A stretch of DNA of 28,522 nucleotides, taken from positions 1 to 28,522 of the IMG/VR virus record IMGVR_UViG_3300025872_000236, one strand, 5' to 3'. The stretch comes from a virus. A model generated the notes under the pieces. The model was not told the DNA's origin. It searched no databases and worked only from the letters and a program-made list of their open reading frames with translations. Positions 9,134 to 17,206 of this stretch are shown piece by piece. The translations under genes and the position numbers were made by a program. Every line of letters begins with the position of its first letter. Position 1 is the first letter of the stretch.

Positions 9134-10744
9134 TCAAAGTCCAGGTAATGGGGGCGTCAGATTACTTAAATTAGGTGGTGATATATTAGGCGGCGTTAAA
9201 CCGCTTGCTAATCCACCAATATCCGGCGGCGTTAAACCACCGGCTAATCCACTAATATCCGGAGGTGTTAAACCACCGGCTAATCCACTAATATCCGGAG
9301 GTGTTAAACCACCGGCTAATCCACTAATATCCGGAGGTGTTAAACCGCCGCTAATTTCTTTTAATAGCGAAGCTCTATCACCGAGTAGTGATTGAGCTGC
9401 TGATTTAACAGACCCCAAAAGTTTTTTGAGAAATCCGATTTTTGATTTGAATCCGCGTAAGAAACCAAGAACAGAAAAACCTTTTGGAATAAGGTCTAGA
9501 GAAACTAACTTTGTGTACCCGTCCAACAATATTCCTTTATACATCGACAAATCAAAATAACCTCCGCCGCTAGAATTTAACGACAGCATAGGACTGCCAG
9601 TAGGTGTTTCAAAAAGAGCGGTCGTTAAATTAGTTCCTATGAGCGCGGGCGTGTCTAAGTGAATGGCGGATGTGGCGGTTAATTTAATAACGTCGCCGTC
9701 AATCGATACATTACTTCCTTTTATAAACACACCTGTAGAACTCATCTCAATCTTCTGACTACGTTTTAAATCCTCGATACGAACGGAATTTGTTTCGTTA
9801 TTAATTTCGATTACGAGCCAATCCCGATAAAAGACTCGAGATCCGTAACTAACGGCGCCAGACCCGCTAACTATCCGACCCTCTTCTTTATATATCTCAG
9901 TATTTCTAGTCTTCTCTGTTCCATCTGGTGCGTAGGTAATTGAATCTTGTCGCTCTCTGTAGCTATGCGTTTTATTGTCGCGCTCTTCTACGCGGTGATC
10001 ACCGTACATATCGCGTCGACCGCGTTCGACTTTAGGTGCCCTTATTAACTGTGTTCCGTATTTAGCTCTGTTACCAATTACGGGAATCACGCCCTCATAC
10101 GACTCTCGATCATTTTTAGCTGCGGGCTGACCTGTTGAATCTTGCTCAATAGGATTACTTTGAAGTTGTTCGTATATAGTTGTCGTGTTGGTTTTTGTGT
10201 TAAATATAATTGATTTAAAATAACCGACACTTCTAGTTACAAAGCTTCTAGCAGTAGTTAGAATTTTATTGTCGCGGCGATTGAACATCTGAAAGCAGAA
10301 GTTCGACGCGAACGTTAAGATTGCGCCGTAGGAGTAAATTTTAATTTTACTACGACTCTTCGGATCGTCTGTTCTGTTTTCAATCGAAGCATCGCCGGCA
10401 AAATGAATCTCGTCCTCAGGATCTCTAAACTGCGGCACATCTAAGGACGGCGATCGGGTGTTCAGCTCTGTCAGATTATTTACAAATGCGGCGGCCGATT
10501 CGTCGGTTGTTGTCGGTCTGTTAGTGCCGGCAGGTACGGCGGGCGACTCTAACTCGCCAATAATTATCCACGACGAGTCGTATACCTGAGCGCACACTAC
10601 GAGCTTTCGGTCAGGATACGGCCTATCCACGCCGTTATGTAATCGGCGGCAAAATCGATCACCAAGTCCGGTCACATTAACTGAGTAAACACGCGTTGAC
10701 GGATTGTAGCTGTTCACTCTGCCGTTATATAACTTACCTGTCAT
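9134..10744 (-). CDS. Baseplate spike/hub-like protein with OB-fold-like N-terminus
   Basis: The product is about 536 residues. The N-terminal region (LYNGRVNSYNPSTRVYSVNV, then a WIIIGELESP strand) looks like the OB-fold found at the start of gp5/VgrG-type and other baseplate spike proteins. The middle has beta-rich segments (IEMSSTGVFIKGSNVSIDGD, IKLTATSAIHLDT) resembling the stacked strands of spike proteins. The C-terminus carries tandem GGLTPPDISGLA repeats and ends in a Pro-rich tail. I place the start at the ATG at 10744, whose A is shared with the stop of the polymerase gene (TGATG); a GTG one codon earlier is possible. The position next to fibre genes supports a baseplate role. No lysozyme or peptidase motif was seen. 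The spike assignment is moderate because the fold is judged from pattern only. Confidence 0.62.
   Translation of the reverse strand: MTGKLYNGRVNSYNPSTRVYSVNVTGLGDRFCRRLHNGVDRPYPDRKLVVCAQVYDSSWIIIGELESPAVPAGTNRPTTTDESAAAFVNNLTELNTRSPSLDVPQFRDPEDEIHFAGDASIENRTDDPKSRSKIKIYSYGAILTFASNFCFQMFNRRDNKILTTARSFVTRSVGYFKSIIFNTKTNTTTIYEQLQSNPIEQDSTGQPAAKNDRESYEGVIPVIGNRAKYGTQLIRAPKVERGRRDMYGDHRVEERDNKTHSYRERQDSITYAPDGTEKTRNTEIYKEEGRIVSGSGAVSYGSRVFYRDWLVIEINNETNSVRIEDLKRSQKIEMSSTGVFIKGSNVSIDGDVIKLTATSAIHLDTPALIGTNLTTALFETPTGSPMLSLNSSGGGYFDLSMYKGILLDGYTKLVSLDLIPKGFSVLGFLRGFKSKIGFLKKLLGSVKSAAQSLLGDRASLLKEISGGLTPPDISGLAGGLTPPDISGLAGGLTPPDISGLAGGLTPPDIGGLASGLTPPNISPPNLSNLTPPLPGL
9210..9350 (-). repeat. 36-bp tandem repeats in the baseplate gene's 3' end
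   Basis: There are four successive 36-base units encoding GGLTPPDISGLA. The units at 9246-9281 and 9282-9317 are identical base for base. The one before them differs at a few positions, and the next is identical for its first part. A degenerate fifth copy lies at about 9174-9209. DNA-level identity points to recent expansion by slippage or unequal recombination, unlike the synonymously diverged collagen array nearby. Confidence 0.9.
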
Positions 10745-13700
10745 CACTTGCCTTTCGCGAGTGGCGTTCTAAATTTGACAGGAACACCTAATTCATTAGT
10801 GCCCACAAACGCTAGTTGCGTTATCGGGTGTCCGTCCGGGCCGAAGTTAGCCTTCATGCCGAGGGCGGGAGCCGCGCGCATAGTATCGATAAGTCGATCG
10901 TGCTGCATGCGACCGATGAAGTCAGCATTTTCGTGCGGAACTTTGATAACACCTATTAACGTAGGCTCGTACTTAATAGGCCGCTTGAGTTTCTTATTCA
11001 GCTCTTCAATAGCGTTAATTTGCATAACGTCGTTAACGTGAACGTCGTGATTTACGCCATCGCCGGGGTCGGTAACCCTAGCTCGATTAGTCATCGGTTT
11101 GATTACCGTCTCAAACATACGACGCTTAATGTCGATGCCCGACTCCTTGAAGCTGCCGTGAAGCTCATCAATCATCTTATTACGAACACGATTGATGTCT
11201 CCGGTAGCGGCGAGAAGATCGTGAGGTAAGAACTCACCAGTCTTGGAGATTCGGTCGCCGGCGTGAACCATCTGATTGACGGTCACACCCAGGCCGAGTT
11301 CCTCAGGCACGAAGTGCTTCTTGTTGTCGATTACAACTATCCAACCACCGGCGGGCGCGCGAGAAACCTCGCTTACCTTGCCGGTAGCCATCGCCAAGAT
11401 TTCTTTGTTCTTGATCGTGCTGGGCAGCTTAAACAACCGGTCTACCTTCGGGAAGTCCGTAGACGGGGATCCGATAGCTCCAGCAAAGTGGAAAGCGCGA
11501 AGAGCCATCTGAGTCGAGGGTTCTCCGATAGTCTGCGCCGCCAAGATTCCGATGTGGTATCCGATCGGGTAGAACTTTCCGTTCTCGCTGAGTCCGAAGC
11601 ACTGCTGACAGGTGCCTTGCTTAGCTTTGCACTTAAGGGGTGTTCGAACTTTTAACGTCATCTGCTTTGTGCTCATCTGACGAACACGATCCGCCGTTAA
11701 AATTTGACCCTTAAGCGGACCTTCGGCGACAACGCGATCTACAATTTCCGGATTAGTGATGGCCATATCTACGCCATCTGTCGTGCCACAGTCCGACATC
11801 GTGATCGTGTTGTCCATGTTCGAGTTGACGAGCAGCTTATTAAGGTAGCCCGTCTCGCCAGTCGATAAGCCTTTGTCAACCATACCCTTTCGGGAACCGG
11901 GCATGGTTGTCCAGTATTCGCCCAGGCTCAAACCCTCAGCAAACGATTTACGAATTTGAACAGGCACCAACTTTTTCATGTGATCCTGAACAGCGACCAC
12001 ACCGCCGACCATGTGAGCCACCTGCGGAGTCTTACCACCGAACGCGCCGGACACGCTGGACATATAAACAAATCTGTTGTCTTTGTCCGAGTGCACCATG
12101 CTCTTTATCTTGTTAGACGCATCAAGGGATGCTTCAGCAAAACCCTTAACCTTTTCATGATCCTTAGCCTCGTTGAGAATCTTATCTCTGGTGCCTAAAT
12201 CAGTTTTAAGATCGCGAAGCGAAACAGAGAACCCGATCTCCGTAACATAGTGATTGCCGAGATCCTTCATCTTATTAACGACGTCCGGCGACTTATCGGG
12301 GTGTTTTCTGGCGACGTCGCCGATAACTTTGCTCACCATCTTCTTCGTCATGAGTCCTTCAAACCGGCAGTCGGGCGGAAGAACCTCGTTCAAAAGCACG
12401 AAACCGGGCGTGATGATTTTACCGCCAACCGTAAACGCCTGATTAATCTCGCATTTTTTATCGTGATATTCTTTTAAAACTTCAGACGTAGTCGTTGCTG
12501 TTTTAGGCGTGCCTTTGGGATCCGTCATCATGTAGAGGCCGAGGATAGCCTCTGCCTCCGGCATGTGCATGACTCGATTATCGCCGGGCGAGAACATATT
12601 CTTAGACGGAAGAAGCTTCTCAAAAGCTTCCTTCTTGGCGGCTTCCGAAATCGGTACGTGAATACCGGCCGTATCGCCGTCAAAGTCCATGTTGTAGCCT
12701 TTGACGATCAACGGATTAACACGAATAGCCTGACCAGGAACTAGCGTGGGTTTAAACGCGAGCACGTTGAATTTATGCAGCGACGGCGCGCGGTTCATAA
12801 TAACCGGACGCTCAGCCGCCTCTATGTGCAGCACTTTCAACGCGAGCGGATCCTTCGCTTCGATCATCTCTTTAGCTTTTTGAGCGGTGTTCCCGAGATC
12901 TACCAACCGCTTAACCACAAACGGATGGTAAATCGTCATACCCATGGCTTCGGGAATTCCGACTTGATCGATACCTAATTTGTGATCAACAACAACAGTA
13001 GACCGCGCCGACAAGTCCTGAGGGCGCGACATGAGCTTACCTTGAAAGAATCCGATCTTGTTTTCAGCGCCCTTAATCTGCTGCAGGAATCCCTTGAAGT
13101 GCTGAGCGCGAGTTATGGGCTCAGTCATACCAACCAACCCGCTAACTGACCGATAAAGATCGCCGCGAAGTTGCTGAACATGCTTCGGATCAATCTTCAT
13201 ATCTTTCATGTCTCGCAAAGCGTTTGCGACCATGATTACTTCCCGATAGCCGTGATTAGCGTCAGAGACATTTAAAGATCCGTCCGGCAGCGGATTAACT
13301 GACCGAAATTTAGGAGGAATTACCGGGACAACTTTATTCATGTACGCCTGTTCAGGGCGCATTTGAATATTTTTAAGACCAAGCAGGAAGCGACGGCGTT
13401 TGTTTAATTTATCAATCAGCGCCGCCGACTTAGTAGAATTTATTTTAGCTACAACTTTGGTAAGCTCGGCGTCAACATTTATGTTTTTAAGGCGATCAAA
13501 CAGCGCGTCGCCGCCGTGCGGAAGGGATCCCGTTGGGTTAGGAACTATAGTTCCGGTAGGGCTGAAGCCTAAGCTACCGTCCATTACCCCGCCAAGATCC
13601 TTCTCGGTCATCTCAAGAACAGATGCGACCGCTTTAGTCATTAGCGGATTAACGATGGGTTCGGGTAATTCTATGTGAGCCCAGTTTGTGCCGCCCATTC

Positions 13701-16700
13701 CGCCAGTAATCGCGGGGTCAAACAAGCCATCCTTTTCAGGCTTAAGATTGTTTGCCGTTATGACGGTTGGGTCTTTGATAGCGCCGTTGGACATCGCTTT
13801 GATTTGATTATCCGTAAGCGGCAGTGCTTTGATTTCCGTACCGTGAGTCTGTAAATTAATCCCAGACCCCAACATGTACGTGTTAAATTTTTCAGCGACA
13901 AATGGAACTTTAGCTTTCGGAAGCATCAAGCCATTTTGAAGAGCGCGCCAGTACTCGTCGTTTCTATTACCTTTGATCGAGAACGCATCTTTAACAAATT
14001 GACGAGCATCGCCGGCCAGCAGAGAGAATAGCTCCAAACCGCCGACGCGTTGAGCGGAACCCTCGTCGGTTTTGGCGGGTTGCTCGTTCATCGTGTACTG
14101 ACCGCCGATTCCTCTCGCAGAGAACTTCTTAGACACGAGGTGTTTCAGTTTAAGGAAATGCGTATCCCCAACTAAAACGTTGTTGTAAGTGCGACCTGTG
14201 GTTGGATCAGTTACAGACTCCTCCCCGTGCGGGTCGAGGCCCGCCTTTTTCAGGTCGTTTGTGACTTTCTCAAGAACATTTCCGGGGGCGAAGTTATCGA
14301 CTATGTACGGCTTACCGGTTGTCTTGGCCAGCTTACCCGCGGCCGCTTCGTACAACTGACCGGGATTACGACGACCGACGACGCCTGCGGGGTTGAAGAT
14401 TATGTCTAGCGGTTTTCCAGACTTATCGTGATAAATTTCCTTATCCGGAATGATGGCCGTGACGATACCCTTACCGCCGTGACGCATCGAGAACTTATCG
14501 CCGATCTGAGTCGCCTCTTCGGTATGAAGAATAACTTTCACAAATCCGCCGGTATTCACGACTTCTTCAACTACGCCGTTGTGATCGTTTTCCCAGCGAA
14601 GTGATACATCTACCCAGTTATTCTTTAATGCTTTGTGTAGCCGAGAGAAATCGTAATCTTCGTGTAACTCTTGTTCGCGAACAGCCGGAACCAAAAGATC
14701 GCCGTTATGAACGACAGCACCTTTCTTTACCACGCCGGTGTTATCGTATTTGCTTCGATCGCCGATTTTGACCGCCTCATCCGGGTAGTGCGCTAAGAAT
14801 ATGCTCAGACCAACTTTAGTATTTGCATCTTTGTCCAGACGTTCCTCATACTTGTGAATAGAGGTCATCTTCTTAGAGCAAGACTCACTTATAACGATGC
14901 CGTCTTCAAAATTCATACCCTTGTACGGCATGTACGCAACACGCAAATTCTTACCGAGAGCGAGAGTCCCATTCTTGGTGTAGTTGCTCTCGGCGATAAG
15001 CTGATCTTTCTTTACAGAATCGCCGACTTTTACGATCGGAGTGTTGTGTAAATAAGTGTTGCTGTTTAACGGAAACTTATCGTAGATAGAAACGGAGTAA
15101 AGTTTTCCGTCATTTCCTTTAATCTTTATGGCATCCGAGGCGATGGCGGCGATACGACCATCGACGGGGGATTTCGGTAAAAACGCTTGACCAAACTTAG
15201 TCTCAAAGCCTACGCCGCCCATGTTCGCCTGAACGAGGGGAACATCGGGATCTTTCAAAGGAACAGTCTGCTCAAGGTGGCGGCTTGTATATCCGGCTCG
15301 AGTTGACTCGTCTGTATGAAGGAACGGAATTGCGTTAGACGAGATAGAGAAGACATTCGCGGCGCGCGGAATTATGTATTCGATTTCTGTAGGAAGGAAT
15401 TCCCTGAGATCGGCTTGTCTACGACCTTTAATCCGCGGCGCGAGGGCTTTCGGCGGTTTGCTGGTCAAATCAAACTGATCGGGAAACGCAATAACTTTTC
15501 TGTCTACTTCCTGAACAGACTTAGTCTCAAGCGCACCTGTTTTTGCGTTAATCAGTTTGATCGTTAATTCGTTGCCCGACTTTGCGGCGCCTAACGACAA
15601 ATGCCCAGTAACGCCAATCTTCTGTCCCTCGGGAGTCTGAATTGGGTCGATAACACCAGCGTGACTGGGGTGTACCGATCTCAGGTCGTCAGATATGGAG
15701 TGCGTAGACCCGATTCCGCCTTCGCCGAGAACGGTCGTCGTGAAGTTGGTGCTGACCATCTCCAACGGATTAACCTGATCGGCGAATCGTGCGAATTCAC
15801 TTTGATTGAAGAACCCGGTTACGGGCTTCGTAAATAGGCCGGGGTGGAAAGCTTCTTTAATCTTGCCAGTGCGATCGAGCTTACTGGCTATCGCAAACTT
15901 AATACTTTTGGTCGCTTCTCTAATTCTATCCGGAACAAAGTCTTCGACAGAGTGAAGGCTCTTGAACGCTAAACTTTCCGTATCGTCGGATTGAACTTGA
16001 TTTTTAGAAAGCGCGACGCATTTTCTAGCAGCGTCTAGAACGGCTTCTCCTGTGATGGAGGCGTGTGCGGCGTTTAGCGTAATCTGATTAACCTTCGGAT
16101 CAAGAGGCTTAGAATTCAAGAACGACGTGATAAGTTTTTGAGCTTCCGCTAAAGATGCGGGACGCGGCGCGGTCGGACGTAATTTCTCGTACAACTTAAA
16201 CGCTTGAACCTCGTCATCAACCTTCTCGTCTGTGGCCTGAAACACATCACGCCCGAGCGCTTCAATAATTCTATCATTCCCGATACCAAGCGCGCGAAGG
16301 ACGGTTGTGAGCGGGAAATGAGACGTCTGAACTCGGAAAGAAAAATCGCCGGTCTTTCTATCTAAAATAATTTTGTAAACCCCGGAAGCCGACGTATTTA
16401 CGAATGTCTCAATATTATTATCAGCGGTAGTTCGGACGTACAATCCCGGCCTCAATCTCAGCTGATTTACCGTCTGAATATCTTTACCGTCGACAACGAA
16501 CGAGTCACGCGCCGTTATGTGAGGAACTTGAAGAATTACAACGCCTTTTAAAGTATCTAAAGTCTTACCAGATGCATCGGTCATGGTCAGATCACCGCGC
16601 ATCTTAGCTAAGATAGAGCTGTCGTTGAGTTTGGCCTTTTTCTGCGCGGCGACGTCGTTCTTTATGTGGTCGCCTAAATTCTCCCACTTAAAATTCGATG

Positions 16701-16800
16701 CTGTTAATTTGTACTTACGGCCTTCGATAGGGAAAGCGTCGCGAACCGCCTCTTCGCACCGCTTAATTAACGCAGGAAATTGTTCGGTGGGGTTGATCAT
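10744..16800 (-). CDS. Single-chain fused beta/beta-prime bacterial-type RNA polymerase
   Basis: This 2018-residue protein is DNA-directed RNA polymerase. The beta part (1 to about 985) has the rifampicin-region homologue at 336-359, HPSHAGVIDPIQTPEGQKIG, NFEDGIVIS, GDKFSMRHGGKG (active-site K769 and K777), FNPAGVVGRRNPGQ and AQRVGGLELFSLL. Beta-prime homology resumes at about 990 (LTDNQIKAMSNGAI, then LKPEKDGLF at 1019-1027). It continues collinearly through PVIPPKF, NRAPSLHKFNVLAF, the Mg-binding NMDFDGD (D1372, D1374, D1376), a bridge-helix region, zinc cysteines C1671, C1724, C1731 and C1734, and the trigger loop with R1768 and H1771. E. coli beta plus beta-prime total about 2750 residues. 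Lineage inserts and the N-terminal zinc finger are absent here. I chose the ATG at 16800 because GGAGG lies five bases upstream; a TTG 15 bases earlier is less likely. No alpha, omega or sigma gene is in the window. Confidence 0.96.
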   Translation of the reverse strand: MINPTEQFPALIKRCEEAVRDAFPIEGRKYKLTASNFKWENLGDHIKNDVAAQKKAKLNDSSILAKMRGDLTMTDASGKTLDTLKGVVILQVPHITARDSFVVDGKDIQTVNQLRLRPGLYVRTTADNNIETFVNTSASGVYKIILDRKTGDFSFRVQTSHFPLTTVLRALGIGNDRIIEALGRDVFQATDEKVDDEVQAFKLYEKLRPTAPRPASLAEAQKLITSFLNSKPLDPKVNQITLNAAHASITGEAVLDAARKCVALSKNQVQSDDTESLAFKSLHSVEDFVPDRIREATKSIKFAIASKLDRTGKIKEAFHPGLFTKPVTGFFNQSEFARFADQVNPLEMVSTNFTTTVLGEGGIGSTHSISDDLRSVHPSHAGVIDPIQTPEGQKIGVTGHLSLGAAKSGNELTIKLINAKTGALETKSVQEVDRKVIAFPDQFDLTSKPPKALAPRIKGRRQADLREFLPTEIEYIIPRAANVFSISSNAIPFLHTDESTRAGYTSRHLEQTVPLKDPDVPLVQANMGGVGFETKFGQAFLPKSPVDGRIAAIASDAIKIKGNDGKLYSVSIYDKFPLNSNTYLHNTPIVKVGDSVKKDQLIAESNYTKNGTLALGKNLRVAYMPYKGMNFEDGIVISESCSKKMTSIHKYEERLDKDANTKVGLSIFLAHYPDEAVKIGDRSKYDNTGVVKKGAVVHNGDLLVPAVREQELHEDYDFSRLHKALKNNWVDVSLRWENDHNGVVEEVVNTGGFVKVILHTEEATQIGDKFSMRHGGKGIVTAIIPDKEIYHDKSGKPLDIIFNPAGVVGRRNPGQLYEAAAGKLAKTTGKPYIVDNFAPGNVLEKVTNDLKKAGLDPHGEESVTDPTTGRTYNNVLVGDTHFLKLKHLVSKKFSARGIGGQYTMNEQPAKTDEGSAQRVGGLELFSLLAGDARQFVKDAFSIKGNRNDEYWRALQNGLMLPKAKVPFVAEKFNTYMLGSGINLQTHGTEIKALPLTDNQIKAMSNGAIKDPTVITANNLKPEKDGLFDPAITGGMGGTNWAHIELPEPIVNPLMTKAVASVLEMTEKDLGGVMDGSLGFSPTGTIVPNPTGSLPHGGDALFDRLKNINVDAELTKVVAKINSTKSAALIDKLNKRRRFLLGLKNIQMRPEQAYMNKVVPVIPPKFRSVNPLPDGSLNVSDANHGYREVIMVANALRDMKDMKIDPKHVQQLRGDLYRSVSGLVGMTEPITRAQHFKGFLQQIKGAENKIGFFQGKLMSRPQDLSARSTVVVDHKLGIDQVGIPEAMGMTIYHPFVVKRLVDLGNTAQKAKEMIEAKDPLALKVLHIEAAERPVIMNRAPSLHKFNVLAFKPTLVPGQAIRVNPLIVKGYNMDFDGDTAGIHVPISEAAKKEAFEKLLPSKNMFSPGDNRVMHMPEAEAILGLYMMTDPKGTPKTATTTSEVLKEYHDKKCEINQAFTVGGKIITPGFVLLNEVLPPDCRFEGLMTKKMVSKVIGDVARKHPDKSPDVVNKMKDLGNHYVTEIGFSVSLRDLKTDLGTRDKILNEAKDHEKVKGFAEASLDASNKIKSMVHSDKDNRFVYMSSVSGAFGGKTPQVAHMVGGVVAVQDHMKKLVPVQIRKSFAEGLSLGEYWTTMPGSRKGMVDKGLSTGETGYLNKLLVNSNMDNTITMSDCGTTDGVDMAITNPEIVDRVVAEGPLKGQILTADRVRQMSTKQMTLKVRTPLKCKAKQGTCQQCFGLSENGKFYPIGYHIGILAAQTIGEPSTQMALRAFHFAGAIGSPSTDFPKVDRLFKLPSTIKNKEILAMATGKVSEVSRAPAGGWIVVIDNKKHFVPEELGLGVTVNQMVHAGDRISKTGEFLPHDLLAATGDINRVRNKMIDELHGSFKESGIDIKRRMFETVIKPMTNRARVTDPGDGVNHDVHVNDVMQINAIEELNKKLKRPIKYEPTLIGVIKVPHENADFIGRMQHDRLIDTMRAAPALGMKANFGPDGHPITQLAFVGTNELGVPVKFRTPLAKGK

Positions 16801-16801
16801 A

Positions 16802-17206
16802 TCAGCCTCCGCCAAGCTCCTTCATCCGCGCCTCATCATCTTCTCTAAGACTTTTGCCGGTGCGAACTAACGGGAGATTGTCGCCAAGTTCGTTGTAGAC
16901 GATCAGGCATTTGTAGTCGACGAAATCGTCGGCTCTGATCATCGAATATTTCTCGCTGACAACCTCATAACGATCAACGTCGTTATGAATTATCTGCCAG
17001 CGCGCACTATCGTGCTCAGTGCTGAGATCCAGCAATTCGCATCGACGTCGCTTAGTTTGCGCAGCCTTCGGATCGACCAAGCCGAGCGGAACAGCGCGAT
17101 CAACAATTTTATTGATCTTTTGTGTTACGCCGTCCAACACACGGGACGCCATCGCGGAGGTTAATCGCGATTTGTCGGCTTGGTCGTTTCCGCGGCCGTC
17201 GCTCAT
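16802..17206 (-). CDS. Unrecognised small protein between portal and RNA polymerase
   Basis: This 134-residue, charged, mostly soluble-looking protein has no signal peptide or membrane segment. The N-terminal half is helical and basic (ASRVLDGVTQKINKIVDRAV, then TKRRRCELL). The C-terminal half looks like a small alpha/beta region (RYEVVSEKYSMIRADDFVDY, CLIVYNEL). Its ATG overlaps the portal stop (ATGA). Its 3' end contains the GGAGG that serves as ribosome binding site for the polymerase, so the three genes look translationally linked. I do not recognise a family. Possible roles include a head-completion protein or a partner of the polymerase, but nothing in the sequence decides between them. 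Confidence 0.8.
   Translation of the reverse strand: MSDGRGNDQADKSRLTSAMASRVLDGVTQKINKIVDRAVPLGLVDPKAAQTKRRRCELLDLSTEHDSARWQIIHNDVDRYEVVSEKYSMIRADDFVDYKCLIVYNELGDNLPLVRTGKSLREDDEARMKELGGG
16806..16810 (-). promoter_or_regulatory. Ribosome binding site deciding the polymerase start
   Basis: On the minus strand GGAGG lies five bases before the ATG at 16800 and is embedded in the last codons of the upstream gene, whose TGA is one base from that ATG. This strong site supports the ATG over the TTG at 16815. Confidence 0.75.

Noticed and set aside
16801-16815. TTG start for the polymerase 15 bases upstream of the ATG
   Set aside because: It would overlap the previous gene, whereas the ATG at 16800 has an excellent GGAGG five bases away.
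10748-16870. Plus-strand frames opposite the polymerase gene
   Set aside because: They are short antisense frames over strongly conserved polymerase motifs and carry no recognisable protein features.
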